From assembly GCA_038245795.1 (NCBI GenBank), contig JBBRSC010000042.1:1-17951 (forward strand): a stretch of 17,951 nucleotides of DNA, read 5' to 3'. Below, one piece after another: positions 1-7,243 of this stretch. A model generated the notes under the pieces. It was not told the DNA's origin and did not search any database. It saw only the letters and a list, made by a program, of their open reading frames with translations. The first letter of the stretch is position 1. Every line of letters begins with the position of its first letter. A program made the position numbers and the translations under genes. The stretch comes from JBBRSC01 sp038245795 (GTDB taxonomy: Bacteria > Actinomycetota > Acidimicrobiia > Acidimicrobiales > Microtrichaceae).

Positions 1-1157
1 AGCAGCGACCGCAACAGCGGCTTGGCATCGTGGGCAACGATCGTGGTGCCCGCCGGCCATGCGACGCTGAGATCGGAGTCGGCATCGAGCCACGCCACCT
101 CACCGATGGTCGGGTCGACCGTGATGGCCAGACCGATGAGTTCGCTCCGACCGGGGATACCCACCCACCGCGGCGCGACCGCTTGGGTGCGGGCGCCATG
201 TTCGGTGGGGTTGGCCGCCCGGAACGCCACCAGCTCGGCTTCGAGAACGGTGCGGGTCGAGGGCACCAGTTCGTCGCCGAAGCTGGAGCTGAACGCGTCC
301 GCGATCCGACCGGTGAGCGCACCGAATTCGAGAAAGGCGAAGAGCTGCAACGCGGCGTCCCGGTCGACGGGGCCCTGCTTCAATTCGACGGGGTCAGCTT
401 CGATGTCGACGTCACGAATGAGGACCATCATCTCCAGATTGAGCCGGGCCTGGTCCTCGTTCATGGCGAGGTTCTCGCGGAGCTTGGGCGTCTGTTCATC
501 CAGATGTTCGTAGACACCATCGATGCCCCCGTACGCGACGATCAGCTTGGCGGCGGTCTTCTCCCCCACACCCGGAACCCCGGGCAGGTTGTCTGACGGA
601 TCGCCCCGTAGCGCTGCGTACTGGAGGTACTGATCGGGTCGGACACCGGTGCGTTCCTTGATGCCAGCCTCGTCGTACAACGCGTAGTCGCTGACGCCGC
701 GTTTGTTGTAGAGCACCCGGATCCACGGATCCTCGACCAACTGGTAGCTGTCGCGATCGCCGGTGACGATGATCGTTTTGATCCCGGCGTCGCGGGCGCG
801 GGTTGCCACCGTGGCAATGATGTCGTCGGCCTCGACACCGGCCATGTCCAACACCGGCAAGCCCAACGTCTCGACCACCTGGCGGACGAGGCCCATCTGC
901 TGACGAAGGATGTCGGGAGCCGCCTCCCGATTGGCCTTGTACGATTCGAGACGGAGATGGCGGTGGGTCTTCTCGGGTCGATCGAAGGTGACCGCAATCC
1001 CGTCCGGCTGGTGATCTCGCACCAGATTGGCGAGCATCGACGTGAACCCGTACACGGCGTTCGTGACCTGGCCCGACGAGGTGGCCATGTCTGTCGGAAG
1101 TGCGAAAAATGCCCGATAGGTCAGCGAGTTTCCATCGATCAACATCAGCGTCGGCAC
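1..1157 (-). CDS. polA: DNA polymerase I, N-terminal part (C-terminus beyond the left edge)
   Basis: This is the 5' part of DNA polymerase I, which acts in Okazaki-fragment processing and repair synthesis; about 385 residues are visible. Translation of the minus strand gives a 5'-3' exonuclease (FEN-like) domain over roughly residues 3-290. It has the acidic metal-binding positions LIDGN (D8), TFDRPEK (D59), GVEADD (E109, D111, D112) and VTGDRDS (D134, D136), then the helix-hairpin-helix stretch GDPSDNLPGVPGVGEKTAA (about 185-203). From about residue 330 a 3'-5' exonuclease-like domain begins (IGLAITVDPTIGEVAWLD); the polymerase domain is off the window. The start is taken as GTG at 1157 because a stop lies four codons upstream; ATG at 1145 is the alternative, and neither has a clear ribosome binding site. 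It lies 74 bases downstream of the ANTAR regulator on the same strand. Confidence 0.95.
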   Translation of the reverse strand, partial: MPTLMLIDGNSLTYRAFFALPTDMATSSGQVTNAVYGFTSMLANLVRDHQPDGIAVTFDRPEKTHRHLRLESYKANREAAPDILRQQMGLVRQVVETLGLPVLDMAGVEADDIIATVATRARDAGIKTIIVTGDRDSYQLVEDPWIRVLYNKRGVSDYALYDEAGIKERTGVRPDQYLQYAALRGDPSDNLPGVPGVGEKTAAKLIVAYGGIDGVYEHLDEQTPKLRENLAMNEDQARLNLEMMVLIRDVDIEADPVELKQGPVDRDAALQLFAFLEFGALTGRIADAFSSSFGDELVPSTRTVLEAELVAFRAANPTEHGARTQAVAPRWVGIPGRSELIGLAITVDPTIGEVAWLDADSDLSVAWPAGTTIVAHDAKPLLRSL

Positions 1158-1231
1158 GCTGTGACGCTACTTCGGCGGATCGTGGGACGTTTCCGGCGTC
1201 AGATACCTTCCGTCAGGATTGCATTTCACCG

Positions 1232-1843
1232 TCAGGGCTGTACCGGAAGTTCACCTCGGAGGACTGCGTCAGCCACGTCACGCATGGTTCGCCGTTCGTT
1301 CATGGCGGTCCGCTGCAGGTAGGCGAACGCCTCGGATTCTGTCATTGAGTGACGATCGATGAGGGCTCCCTTGGCGCGTTCGGCGATCTTGCGGTTCTCG
1401 AGTTGGGTGGACAGGTCGTCGACCCGTTCATTGAGCTTCACGATCTCGCGGAACCGTCCGAGTGACATCTCGATGGCGGGCACCAGATCAGATTTCTCGA
1501 ATGGTTTCACGACGTAGCCGAGCACGCCGGCATCGCGAGCGCTCTCGATCAGCTCCCGTTGGGAGAACGCAGTCAGGAGCACCACCGCGCAGGCTCGTTC
1601 TTCAGTGAGGATCCTGGCCGTAGAGATCCCGTCGAGGACGGGCATCTTCACGTCGAGGATGGCCAGATCGGCGCCGAGGGCTGCGACCGCCTCGAGGGCG
1701 GCCTCGCCGTTGGCGCACTCGGCGACGACGTCGTAGCCCTCTTCGATCAACATCTCGCGGAGGTCCATGCGGATGATCGCTTCGTCTTCGGCAATGACGA
1801 CCCGAACGTTCGGGCGCTCTGGAGCGGTGGGACCTGGTGACAT
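1232..1843 (-). CDS. pdtaR: ANTAR-domain response regulator, PdtaR type
   Basis: A 203-residue response regulator with an RNA-binding output domain. The receiver domain covers about residues 12-128: acidic pair AED (19-20), phosphoacceptor D64 in AILDVKMP, switch residue T91 and conserved lysine K113 in VVKPF. The C-terminal ANTAR domain (about 142-198) carries the AERAKGALIDRHSMTESEAFAYLQ core. In the family, phosphorylated ANTAR proteins act as antiterminators by binding paired hexaloop hairpins in RNA; in Mycobacterium tuberculosis PdtaR (Rv1626) is activated by the soluble kinase PdtaS and is encoded close to polA, as here. No kinase gene is visible. The ATG overlaps the upstream TGA by one base (TGATG), implying translational coupling to the coiled-coil gene. 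Function is solid; the symbol rests on domain order and neighbourhood. Confidence 0.93.
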   Translation of the reverse strand: MSPGPTAPERPNVRVVIAEDEAIIRMDLREMLIEEGYDVVAECANGEAALEAVAALGADLAILDVKMPVLDGISTARILTEERACAVVLLTAFSQRELIESARDAGVLGYVVKPFEKSDLVPAIEMSLGRFREIVKLNERVDDLSTQLENRKIAERAKGALIDRHSMTESEAFAYLQRTAMNERRTMRDVADAVLRGELPVQP

Positions 1844-2136
1844 CAGCGCCGCCGTTTGGCGCTGAGACGATCGAGCAGCTCATCTTGTTCAGCTTCGAGA
1901 CGCGCAATCCGCTCGACAATCTCGGCCCGATGGCGTCCATGCGCCGTCGATGCCCGTTCGGCAGCCCTGGACTCGGTCTCGGCGAGCGGCGTCTCCGAGA
2001 CCAGCGCCCGGAGGCGGGCATCGTCGGCGTCGATGGCGAAATGCTCGTATTGCTCGTCAGCAACGGCTGCTTCGGCGCGGAGTTCGACCAGTCGGCGACT
2101 GACCATGCGCAACCGGCGCTCCACAAGACGAGACAT
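1843..2136 (-). CDS. Small coiled-coil protein coupled to the ANTAR regulator
   Basis: A 97-residue, charged, soluble protein without signal peptide or membrane segment. It is almost entirely helical heptad-like sequence rich in Arg, Glu, Ala and Leu (for example LVERRLRMVSRRLVELRAEA and RIARLEAEQDELLDRLSAKR), with a central non-helical break DADDARLRALVSETPLAE at about residues 36-53 that could be a hinge. I do not recognise a named family. It is first in the minus-strand unit and shares a base of its stop codon with the start of the ANTAR regulator, so the two are probably made together; a partner or accessory role is inference. The start is ATG at 2136, with no Shine-Dalgarno but a -10-like hexamer six bases upstream, suggesting a leaderless message. 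Confidence 0.8.
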   Translation of the reverse strand: MSRLVERRLRMVSRRLVELRAEAAVADEQYEHFAIDADDARLRALVSETPLAETESRAAERASTAHGRHRAEIVERIARLEAEQDELLDRLSAKRRR

Positions 2137-2142
2137 ACGGGC

Positions 2143-2148
2143 ACTGTA
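2143..2148 (-). promoter_or_regulatory. -10-like hexamer for a possibly leaderless transcript
   Basis: On the minus strand TACAGT fits the TANNNT pattern and ends six bases before the ATG at 2136. That spacing would place transcription initiation at or next to the A of the start codon. There is no Shine-Dalgarno sequence upstream of this ATG, and leaderless messages are common in actinobacteria. No convincing -35 element is seen. A six-base match is weak evidence by itself. Confidence 0.35.
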
Positions 2149-2270
2149 GGTCGCATCGACCGTCCCTTCCGCGGACGACGACGGACGACCCAGCCACCGT
2201 GAGCCACGACCCGCCGTGCGTCACAGCAGCAGCGCGCGTCGAGGCTGGCCGGGCGCGCCAGACTGTGGGA

Positions 2271-2870
2271 GTGAGACGAGCTGTACTTCTGCTGCTCGGA
2301 CTGGCCCTGATGACCGTCGGGTGTTCGGGAAGCACCGACCCCGCAAGGATTGCGAGCTGCGGGCCAATCGTTACCGAGCTCCTCGATCCGAACGAAGGTC
2401 ATGTCCTCGCGGGCGTTGCGATGAACCCGACCTATCGAAACGATCCGCCGACGTCGGGGCCGCATATCGGCGGGTTGTTCGTCACGGGGGTGCAGGCCGA
2501 GCCGGTCCCCAAGGTCACCCAGGTCTCGACGCTCGAGGCCGGGGCGGTCATCATCCAGTTCCGGTCCGACCGACCTGACATCGGCGCGGAACTGGCGCCA
2601 AGTGCGGGAGCGCGGGTGGTCGTCGCCCCGGCCACTGCGCTCGACGCCGCGATGATTGCAACGGGTTGGGCCACGTCGATGCGATGTGATCGAGTCGACC
2701 TGGCTCGGCTCGACGACTTCATTGCGGTCGTCGCAGGCCGATACGTCGGTCATGGGTCCACGACCACACTCCCGACTTCTTCACCGCCAACTTCCACACT
2801 GCCAACTTCGACACTGCCAACGGCTACGGCCGGCCCAACCGGGCCGTCGTCGACGGTCGCCGATCGCTGA
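2271..2870 (+). CDS. DUF3105-family lipoprotein
   Basis: A secreted lipoprotein of about 199 residues. The N-terminus MRR plus a leucine-rich core leads to a lipobox-like TVGC with Cys18. The body (about residues 25-150) has the DUF3105 signature: GHVLAGVAMNPTYRNDPPTSGPH followed by a conserved GGLF segment and a strand ending IIQFRSD (key positions PPTSGPH). The C-terminal tail is Thr/Ser/Pro-rich and low complexity, made by a short DNA tandem repeat, and ends TVADR. I chose GTG 2271 because it places the signal peptide at the N-terminus; an in-frame ATG at 2199 would add 24 residues without hydrophobic character. The gene ends exactly where malQ begins. DUF3105 has no established biochemical role; cell-surface location is inferred from the lipobox. 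Confidence 0.82.
   Translation: MRRAVLLLLGLALMTVGCSGSTDPARIASCGPIVTELLDPNEGHVLAGVAMNPTYRNDPPTSGPHIGGLFVTGVQAEPVPKVTQVSTLEAGAVIIQFRSDRPDIGAELAPSAGARVVVAPATALDAAMIATGWATSMRCDRVDLARLDDFIAVVAGRYVGHGSTTTLPTSSPPTSTLPTSTLPTATAGPTGPSSTVADR
2787..2816 (+). repeat. 15-bp tandem repeat (two copies) in the lipoprotein tail
   Basis: Two adjacent 15-base units, CCAACTTCCACACTG and CCAACTTCGACACTG, differ at one base and are followed by a partial third (CCAAC). The length is a multiple of three, so it lengthens the Pro-Thr-Ser-Thr-Leu tail of the DUF3105 protein without shifting the frame. Copy number probably varies between strains. Confidence 0.75.
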
Positions 2871-4784
2871 GTGACGGTGGTCGAGCATCCAACGCCGACG
2901 GACCGGCACCTCCGAAACCGAGACCAGGTGGTCGAACCGTCGAACGCGGAGCTCGGCATCGATGAGGGCTGGCGGGATGCCAACGGGGAGTGGTGTCCAG
3001 CCGACGCTGACACGATTGCCCTGCTCCGGGACCGGTTCTCCCGCTCCAGCAACGGTGGTCCCGGCAGCGGCGCGCATCAGCCTGTGCGGTTCGTCCGCAG
3101 CGGAACCCCGACCCCCCTGTCCCATCGAGGCGAGCTGACCAACGAGCACGGGTCGTCGTTCGGTGAGGTGGACGTGCTGCCGCACGATCTTCCGCCCGGC
3201 GGCTATCTGCTCGCCGATTCCAACGGCGGCCCGATGACGCAGTTGTTCGTCGTCCCGCCGCGTATCGAGCGATGGCCGACCGATCCCAGTTGGGGGGTGG
3301 TCATGCAGGTGGCCACGTCGTTGTCGGATCGAAGCCCGACAATGGGCGACCTTACGAGCATTCGTTCAGTCGGCGACTGGGTGGCCGAGCGGAACGGAAC
3401 CGCACTGGGCGTCTCGCCGACCAACGACATGGTGCCGTTGGCACCACGGCAGAACAGCCCGTATTCGCCGTCGAGCCGGAGGTTCCTCGATCCCCTGCTG
3501 ATCCCGATGGATCGCGTTCAGTCTGACGGGCCTTCACATGGTCGATTTGAGGGAGGCAGGGCTCGACCCGACGAGATCGATCGGGATGCCGAATGGGCGT
3601 GGAGACGCTGCCAGCTCGTCGACCGTTGGGACTCGCTCGATCCGTCCGAACGAGCGGACATGATCGACGCCGCAGCACAAGGAGTCGCACAACAGCCGTG
3701 GTCGAGCGACATAGCGCACGCGGTCTTCAACGCCGCGTGCGAAGCAACCCGGTCGCCATGGACTGAGTGGCCGACGGAACTTACACGGGCAGATGCTGCT
3801 GCCCTTCGGACGTTCGCACATCAACATCTATCAGCGGTTGCTTGGTGGACATGGGTGGATCAACTGGCGGACGCCGAGTTCCGCGAGGTGCGGGCGCACC
3901 TCGCCAATCGCCGGGTCGACCTCATTGGTGATCTCCCAGTGGGGGTGGCATCCGACGGTTTCGATGCGTGGTGGGATCGCGACGTGCTCGCCGACGGTTG
4001 GCAGATCGGCGCCCCGCCCGACCCGTTCAGTCCCATTGGCCAGAACTGGGGACTCCCTCCCATGGATCCGCATCTGGCGCGGAGCACCGGATACCGGGCG
4101 TTCCGCGAAGTCATTTCGGCGAACCTGGGACGCGTCTCGGCGCTCCGGATTGATCATGTGATGGGCTTGTTCCGGGTGTTCTGGATTCCGCCCGGTGCCG
4201 ATCCGACCCACGGCACGTACGTGCGGACACCCGGGTCGGAGCTGATCGATCTCGTGGTGATGCACGCCGTGATGGCAGGGTGCTACATCATCGGCGAGGA
4301 CCTCGGCACGGTCGAGGACGAGGTCCGCCATGCGATGGCTGAGCGGCACATTGCGGGAACTCGGGTGGCGTGGTTCGAACATGGCCATCCCGACCATTGG
4401 CCCCAGACATCGCTCGCGACGCTGACGACGCACGATCTCCCCACGGTGTGCGGCGCCCTGTCGGGGAGTGACCCAGCAACCGACCCCGTCATGTTGGATC
4501 GCCTGTACGCGTTTGCGGAGCGAGGCGAAGGCGAAGACGACGACGAGGTGCTGGTGGCAGCGCACCATCGGCTGGGTTCGTCGAACTCGACGTTGGCGTT
4601 GGCGACCCTCGAGGATGTCGTGGGTTCACGGCTACGTGTGAACCTGCCGGGCACTGTTGATCAGTATCCGAACTGGCGTCTTCCGCTGCCGGTCAGCGTC
4701 GACGAGCTCGAGGAACACCCGTTGGCGCTGCGCGTGGCACACACCATCAGCGATGCTCGATCACAGCGACACCCTGATCAGTGA
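2871..4784 (+). CDS. malQ: 4-alpha-glucanotransferase (amylomaltase)
   Basis: A 637-residue GH77 enzyme that transfers alpha-1,4-glucan segments between maltodextrins in cytoplasmic glycogen/maltodextrin metabolism. The catalytic triad is visible: nucleophile D428 in ALRIDHVMGLFR, acid/base E476 in IIGEDLGTV and the stabilising aspartate D522 in TTHDLPTV. VDLIGDLPVGV and GQNWGLPPMDP are further family motifs. The N-terminal part has the ELGIDEGWRDANGEW start seen in actinobacterial MalQ. The sequence is somewhat short for actinobacterial members, which often exceed 700 residues. The start is GTG at 2871, immediately after the TGA of the lipoprotein gene (zero spacing), indicating cotranscription and possible reinitiation. 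Nothing else for glycogen metabolism is in the window. Confidence 0.95.
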   Translation: MTVVEHPTPTDRHLRNRDQVVEPSNAELGIDEGWRDANGEWCPADADTIALLRDRFSRSSNGGPGSGAHQPVRFVRSGTPTPLSHRGELTNEHGSSFGEVDVLPHDLPPGGYLLADSNGGPMTQLFVVPPRIERWPTDPSWGVVMQVATSLSDRSPTMGDLTSIRSVGDWVAERNGTALGVSPTNDMVPLAPRQNSPYSPSSRRFLDPLLIPMDRVQSDGPSHGRFEGGRARPDEIDRDAEWAWRRCQLVDRWDSLDPSERADMIDAAAQGVAQQPWSSDIAHAVFNAACEATRSPWTEWPTELTRADAAALRTFAHQHLSAVAWWTWVDQLADAEFREVRAHLANRRVDLIGDLPVGVASDGFDAWWDRDVLADGWQIGAPPDPFSPIGQNWGLPPMDPHLARSTGYRAFREVISANLGRVSALRIDHVMGLFRVFWIPPGADPTHGTYVRTPGSELIDLVVMHAVMAGCYIIGEDLGTVEDEVRHAMAERHIAGTRVAWFEHGHPDHWPQTSLATLTTHDLPTVCGALSGSDPATDPVMLDRLYAFAERGEGEDDDEVLVAAHHRLGSSNSTLALATLEDVVGSRLRVNLPGTVDQYPNWRLPLPVSVDELEEHPLALRVAHTISDARSQRHPDQ

Positions 4785-4891
4785 GCGGCAGGCGCGATCG
4801 CCGATCGTGGTGATGGCACCGAGCTGCGATGCACCCAAGAGTACATCGGGTTCGTGGCAGGATCTGTCGACGATGACTGATCTGCCCTGCC

Positions 4892-6844
4892 GTGTCAGCT
4901 TCGCCTGACCGAAAACTGCGCAACGCCTGGCAGGGTGCCCTCGCCGGTGGAGGCGATCCATCGAGCTCCCCGCTCTATGTGTTCGGGCCGTTCCTATCGC
5001 TGATTGTGGCCGCTGGCGTGGCGCAAACGACGTTCGGTCCATCGATCTGGCTTGCGGTGATCACCATTGTGGTGGTGGCGCTGCTCTACCGCCTGGTCAT
5101 GCGATGGGTCGTCGATGGCAGCGGCGGCACCGGTCTGTCCGAGGAAGAGCTCGGGCCGTGGGCGGCGAAGGCCAGCGCTGCGATCACCTTCATCGAATAC
5201 ACGCTGACGTTCCTCGTGAGCATTGCGGCGCTCGTGACCTTCGTCGCCGATCGTGTCGGACTCGATGGCGTCGTACTGGGCTTGAGCGGCCGGACCCTCC
5301 TGGCGCTCGTCATCGCCGTGGTGTGCGGTGCGCTGGTGAATCGCGGTCCGCGAGTCGTGTCCTACGTCTTCGGTCCGGCCACCGCTGCAGTTCTGGTGCT
5401 GCTGTGGATGATGATGATTGCCACGGTCGCGAAGCGCGGTCTCCACTTGGCGCCGTTCAACCTGGCGGCGTTCCGGGGGCGCTACCTCGGATACACGCTC
5501 GGCGGATTCGTCCGCGTCCTGGCACTCATGACCGGAATCGAGGTGTTCGCCAATCTGGTCGCGGCCTATGCCGGTCCGCCCGAGGTTCGCAGTCGGCGGG
5601 CCTTCTCCAGCCTGGCGATCATCATGGGGAGCACGGCGTTGACCATGCTCATCGTCGGACCCGCGATCTTTGCGCTGTCTGATCCCACCCGGGTCGATGT
5701 TTCGGTGTTCACCCAGGCCATGGATGCCCTGCTCCCACGACCGCTGGCCCTGGCTGGCACCGGTGTCAGCGTGGCCGTGTTGTTGTCGGCGGCCGCGGCA
5801 AGTGCTCTCGGCATTCAGAACTTGTTCCTCGGGCTCAGTGTCCGTCATTACGCGCCGGCCCCGCTCGCCCGCCTCAACGATGTCGGCGTCGCATCACGAC
5901 CGGTATGGACCGAGGTCGCAGTGGCGTGCGGGTGTTTCGTGGTGCTCGGCAGCGATGAGGCGACGTACTTGGCGGTGTACGCGGCGGGGGTGTTCGTGCT
6001 GCTGTCGATGACGGCGTGGTCGGCGGTGCTGAGGATTGTGCGCCATCGCCGACGTGACATCGGCTCCGGCGTCGGCACGCTCATCTCGGTCCTCGGCGCG
6101 GCCGTGTTCACGACGGCTGCAACCGTGATCGTGTTCGTGGAGCGGTTCAGCGAAGGTGTCTGGATCTATGCGTTGCTCGTCCCGGCGTTGGCGGCCGGGT
6201 TCGGATTCGTGCGGCGTCAACGCGGCGACCCCGGTCCGTCGGCCGATCGGACCGGTCGATTGTTGGCGCGATGGAACGGCGGGGACCTCTTCCCACTCGC
6301 CTTCGACACGCTTCCTTCACCGCACGAGGTTCAGTCCATTGTCGATCAGATTCGTCAGGCTCGACAGGGATCCGAGGCGACATCCGAGGCGTTGACGTCG
6401 GCGATGCCGGTCCGGACTAACACCACCACGCTGCACTGGGTCGATGCCGGTTCGACTGAGCCGGGGCCGTGGAAGGTAATCGTTCCCCTCGACGGCTCAG
6501 CGCATGCCGAGAGCGCTCTGGCCTACGCCGCGGCGATCGGTCGTGAAGAGCCGATCGAATTGCTGTTGGTCCACGTCCACGGCGCCGGTGACCTTGCTCA
6601 CACGAACGCCTATCTGGAGGTGGTGTCCGTCGCGATGCGTGAACATTGCGCGTCCGTTGCCGTGCAGGTACTCGACGGTGAACCCGGGCCAGCGATCGTT
6701 GCGCACGCGGTCGAACAGGCGGTCACCATGGTGATCATGGCCACCCACGGCCGAACGGGTGTGCGCCGAGCCGTGGCAGGGAGCGTGGCCCTCGACGTCG
6801 TTGCATCAGGGACGTGCTCGGTGCTCACGGTGACGGCCCCCTAG
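4892..6844 (+). CDS. APC-type permease fused to a C-terminal universal stress protein domain
   Basis: A 650-residue inner-membrane protein. Residues about 20-445 hold roughly twelve hydrophobic segments, with GGGDPSSSPLYVFGP near the N-terminus resembling the unwound first helix of APC-superfamily amino-acid or cation transporters. A linker of about 80 residues leads to a USP domain (about 525-650): it opens KVIVPLDGSAHAESALAYA and ends MATHGRTGVRRAVAGS (616-631), matching the USP nucleotide-binding loop G-x9-G-S at G620 and G630-S631. The first glycine of the longer G-x2-G-x9-G-S motif is alanine here, which is common in the family. Substrate cannot be read from sequence. The start is GTG 4892, the only start near the frame opening, with a poor ribosome binding site; 107 bases separate it from malQ. 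The USP domain suggests nucleotide- or stress-dependent control of transport (inference). Confidence 0.88.
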   Translation: MSASPDRKLRNAWQGALAGGGDPSSSPLYVFGPFLSLIVAAGVAQTTFGPSIWLAVITIVVVALLYRLVMRWVVDGSGGTGLSEEELGPWAAKASAAITFIEYTLTFLVSIAALVTFVADRVGLDGVVLGLSGRTLLALVIAVVCGALVNRGPRVVSYVFGPATAAVLVLLWMMMIATVAKRGLHLAPFNLAAFRGRYLGYTLGGFVRVLALMTGIEVFANLVAAYAGPPEVRSRRAFSSLAIIMGSTALTMLIVGPAIFALSDPTRVDVSVFTQAMDALLPRPLALAGTGVSVAVLLSAAAASALGIQNLFLGLSVRHYAPAPLARLNDVGVASRPVWTEVAVACGCFVVLGSDEATYLAVYAAGVFVLLSMTAWSAVLRIVRHRRRDIGSGVGTLISVLGAAVFTTAATVIVFVERFSEGVWIYALLVPALAAGFGFVRRQRGDPGPSADRTGRLLARWNGGDLFPLAFDTLPSPHEVQSIVDQIRQARQGSEATSEALTSAMPVRTNTTTLHWVDAGSTEPGPWKVIVPLDGSAHAESALAYAAAIGREEPIELLLVHVHGAGDLAHTNAYLEVVSVAMREHCASVAVQVLDGEPGPAIVAHAVEQAVTMVIMATHGRTGVRRAVAGSVALDVVASGTCSVLTVTAP

Positions 6845-6869
6845 TCACCAGAACATGACGAACCCGAGG

Positions 6870-7097
6870 TCAGTGGTCCTCGTAGTGCAGGGCCGCCTCT
6901 TCGGCGGTCAATCCGTCCTCGGCCGGTTCTTCATCGGCCACCAATTCGCCGATGTTGTCGGCGCCGAGCTGATCGGGGGCGCCGAGCCGTCCGTGGACAT
7001 AGCCATCGTCGGGGTCGGTTTCCACGATGGTTTCGTCTTCGCCTCGCGCCTCCTCGTCGAACATCTCAGCTTCGTCCTGCGCGTCAGGTTCGTTCAT
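6870..7097 (-). CDS. Small, highly acidic hypothetical protein
   Basis: A 75-residue protein with 27 Asp/Glu and only two Arg and no Lys, so strongly anionic and probably disordered at the N-terminus. The C-terminal half (GRLGAPDQLGADNIGELVADEEP, then TAEEAALHYED) looks like a conserved block and recalls the end of actinobacterial DUF5709-type proteins, but I am not sure of that assignment. A good Shine-Dalgarno (GAAGGA, about 9-10 bases before the ATG at 7097) supports it as a real gene. It is transcribed divergently from the PNPOx gene, with two DosR-like boxes between them, and convergently with the permease gene (25 bases between stops). Function unknown; a stress-induced role is inferred only from its promoter. 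Confidence 0.75.
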   Translation of the reverse strand: MNEPDAQDEAEMFDEEARGEDETIVETDPDDGYVHGRLGAPDQLGADNIGELVADEEPAEDGLTAEEAALHYEDH

Positions 7098-7169
7098 GGG
7101 AGTGAGTCCTTCCGTGGCTTTCGTCTCAGCCTGTTCGGCGAGTCTGACCTATCGGGCGCGTCATTCCCA

Positions 7170-7183
7170 GGGCCGAAGGTCCC
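7170..7183 (-). promoter_or_regulatory. DosR-like operator, copy 1
   Basis: Read on the minus strand this is GGGACCTTCGGCCC. It agrees with the DosR core GGGACTWWAGTCCC at 11 of 14 positions and with the other three copies in this window at GAC-N-Y-T-Y-GGCCC. It lies 73 bases upstream of the acidic-protein start, so it would sit just upstream of a promoter firing toward 7097. Assigning a DosR/NarL-type response regulator is inference from similarity to the known motif. Confidence 0.6.
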
Positions 7184-7187
7184 AGTC

Positions 7188-7201
7188 GTGACATTTGGCC
7201 C
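7188..7201 (+). promoter_or_regulatory. DosR-like operator, copy 2
   Basis: GTGACATTTGGCCC, 10 of 14 positions as in the DosR core. Its start lies 18 bases from the start of copy 1, in the opposite orientation, and its end lies 42 bases before the ATG (7244) of the PNPOx-family gene. The pairing suggests one operator for each direction of this divergent promoter. Confidence 0.55.
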
Positions 7202-7243
7202 GTCAGCTGAGCGACGATGCCACGGGCCGGAGGTTCTCATTCG

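Noticed and set aside
542..997. Open frame of 151 codons, minus strand
   Set aside because: Arg/Ser/Pro-rich shadow within polA in another frame; the polA frame has clear exonuclease motifs.
1064..1076. GTGACCTGGCCC, box-like sequence
   Set aside because: Two bases shorter between the half sites than the four good copies, and within polA coding sequence.
1210..1236. Direct repeat CCGTCAGG (1210-1217 and 1229-1236) between the ANTAR gene and polA
   Set aside because: Only eight bases, one copy overlapping the ANTAR stop codon, and no promoter could be built around it.
1602..2753. Open frame of 383 codons, minus strand
   Set aside because: Crosses the ANTAR, coiled-coil and DUF3105 genes in non-coding frames; no recognisable domain, low-complexity Arg-rich sequence.
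4390..4403. CCGACCATTGGCCC, nearly matching the DosR-like box
   Set aside because: It lies deep inside malQ and encodes Pro-Asp-His-Trp-Pro; no gene starts near it, so coincidence is likelier.
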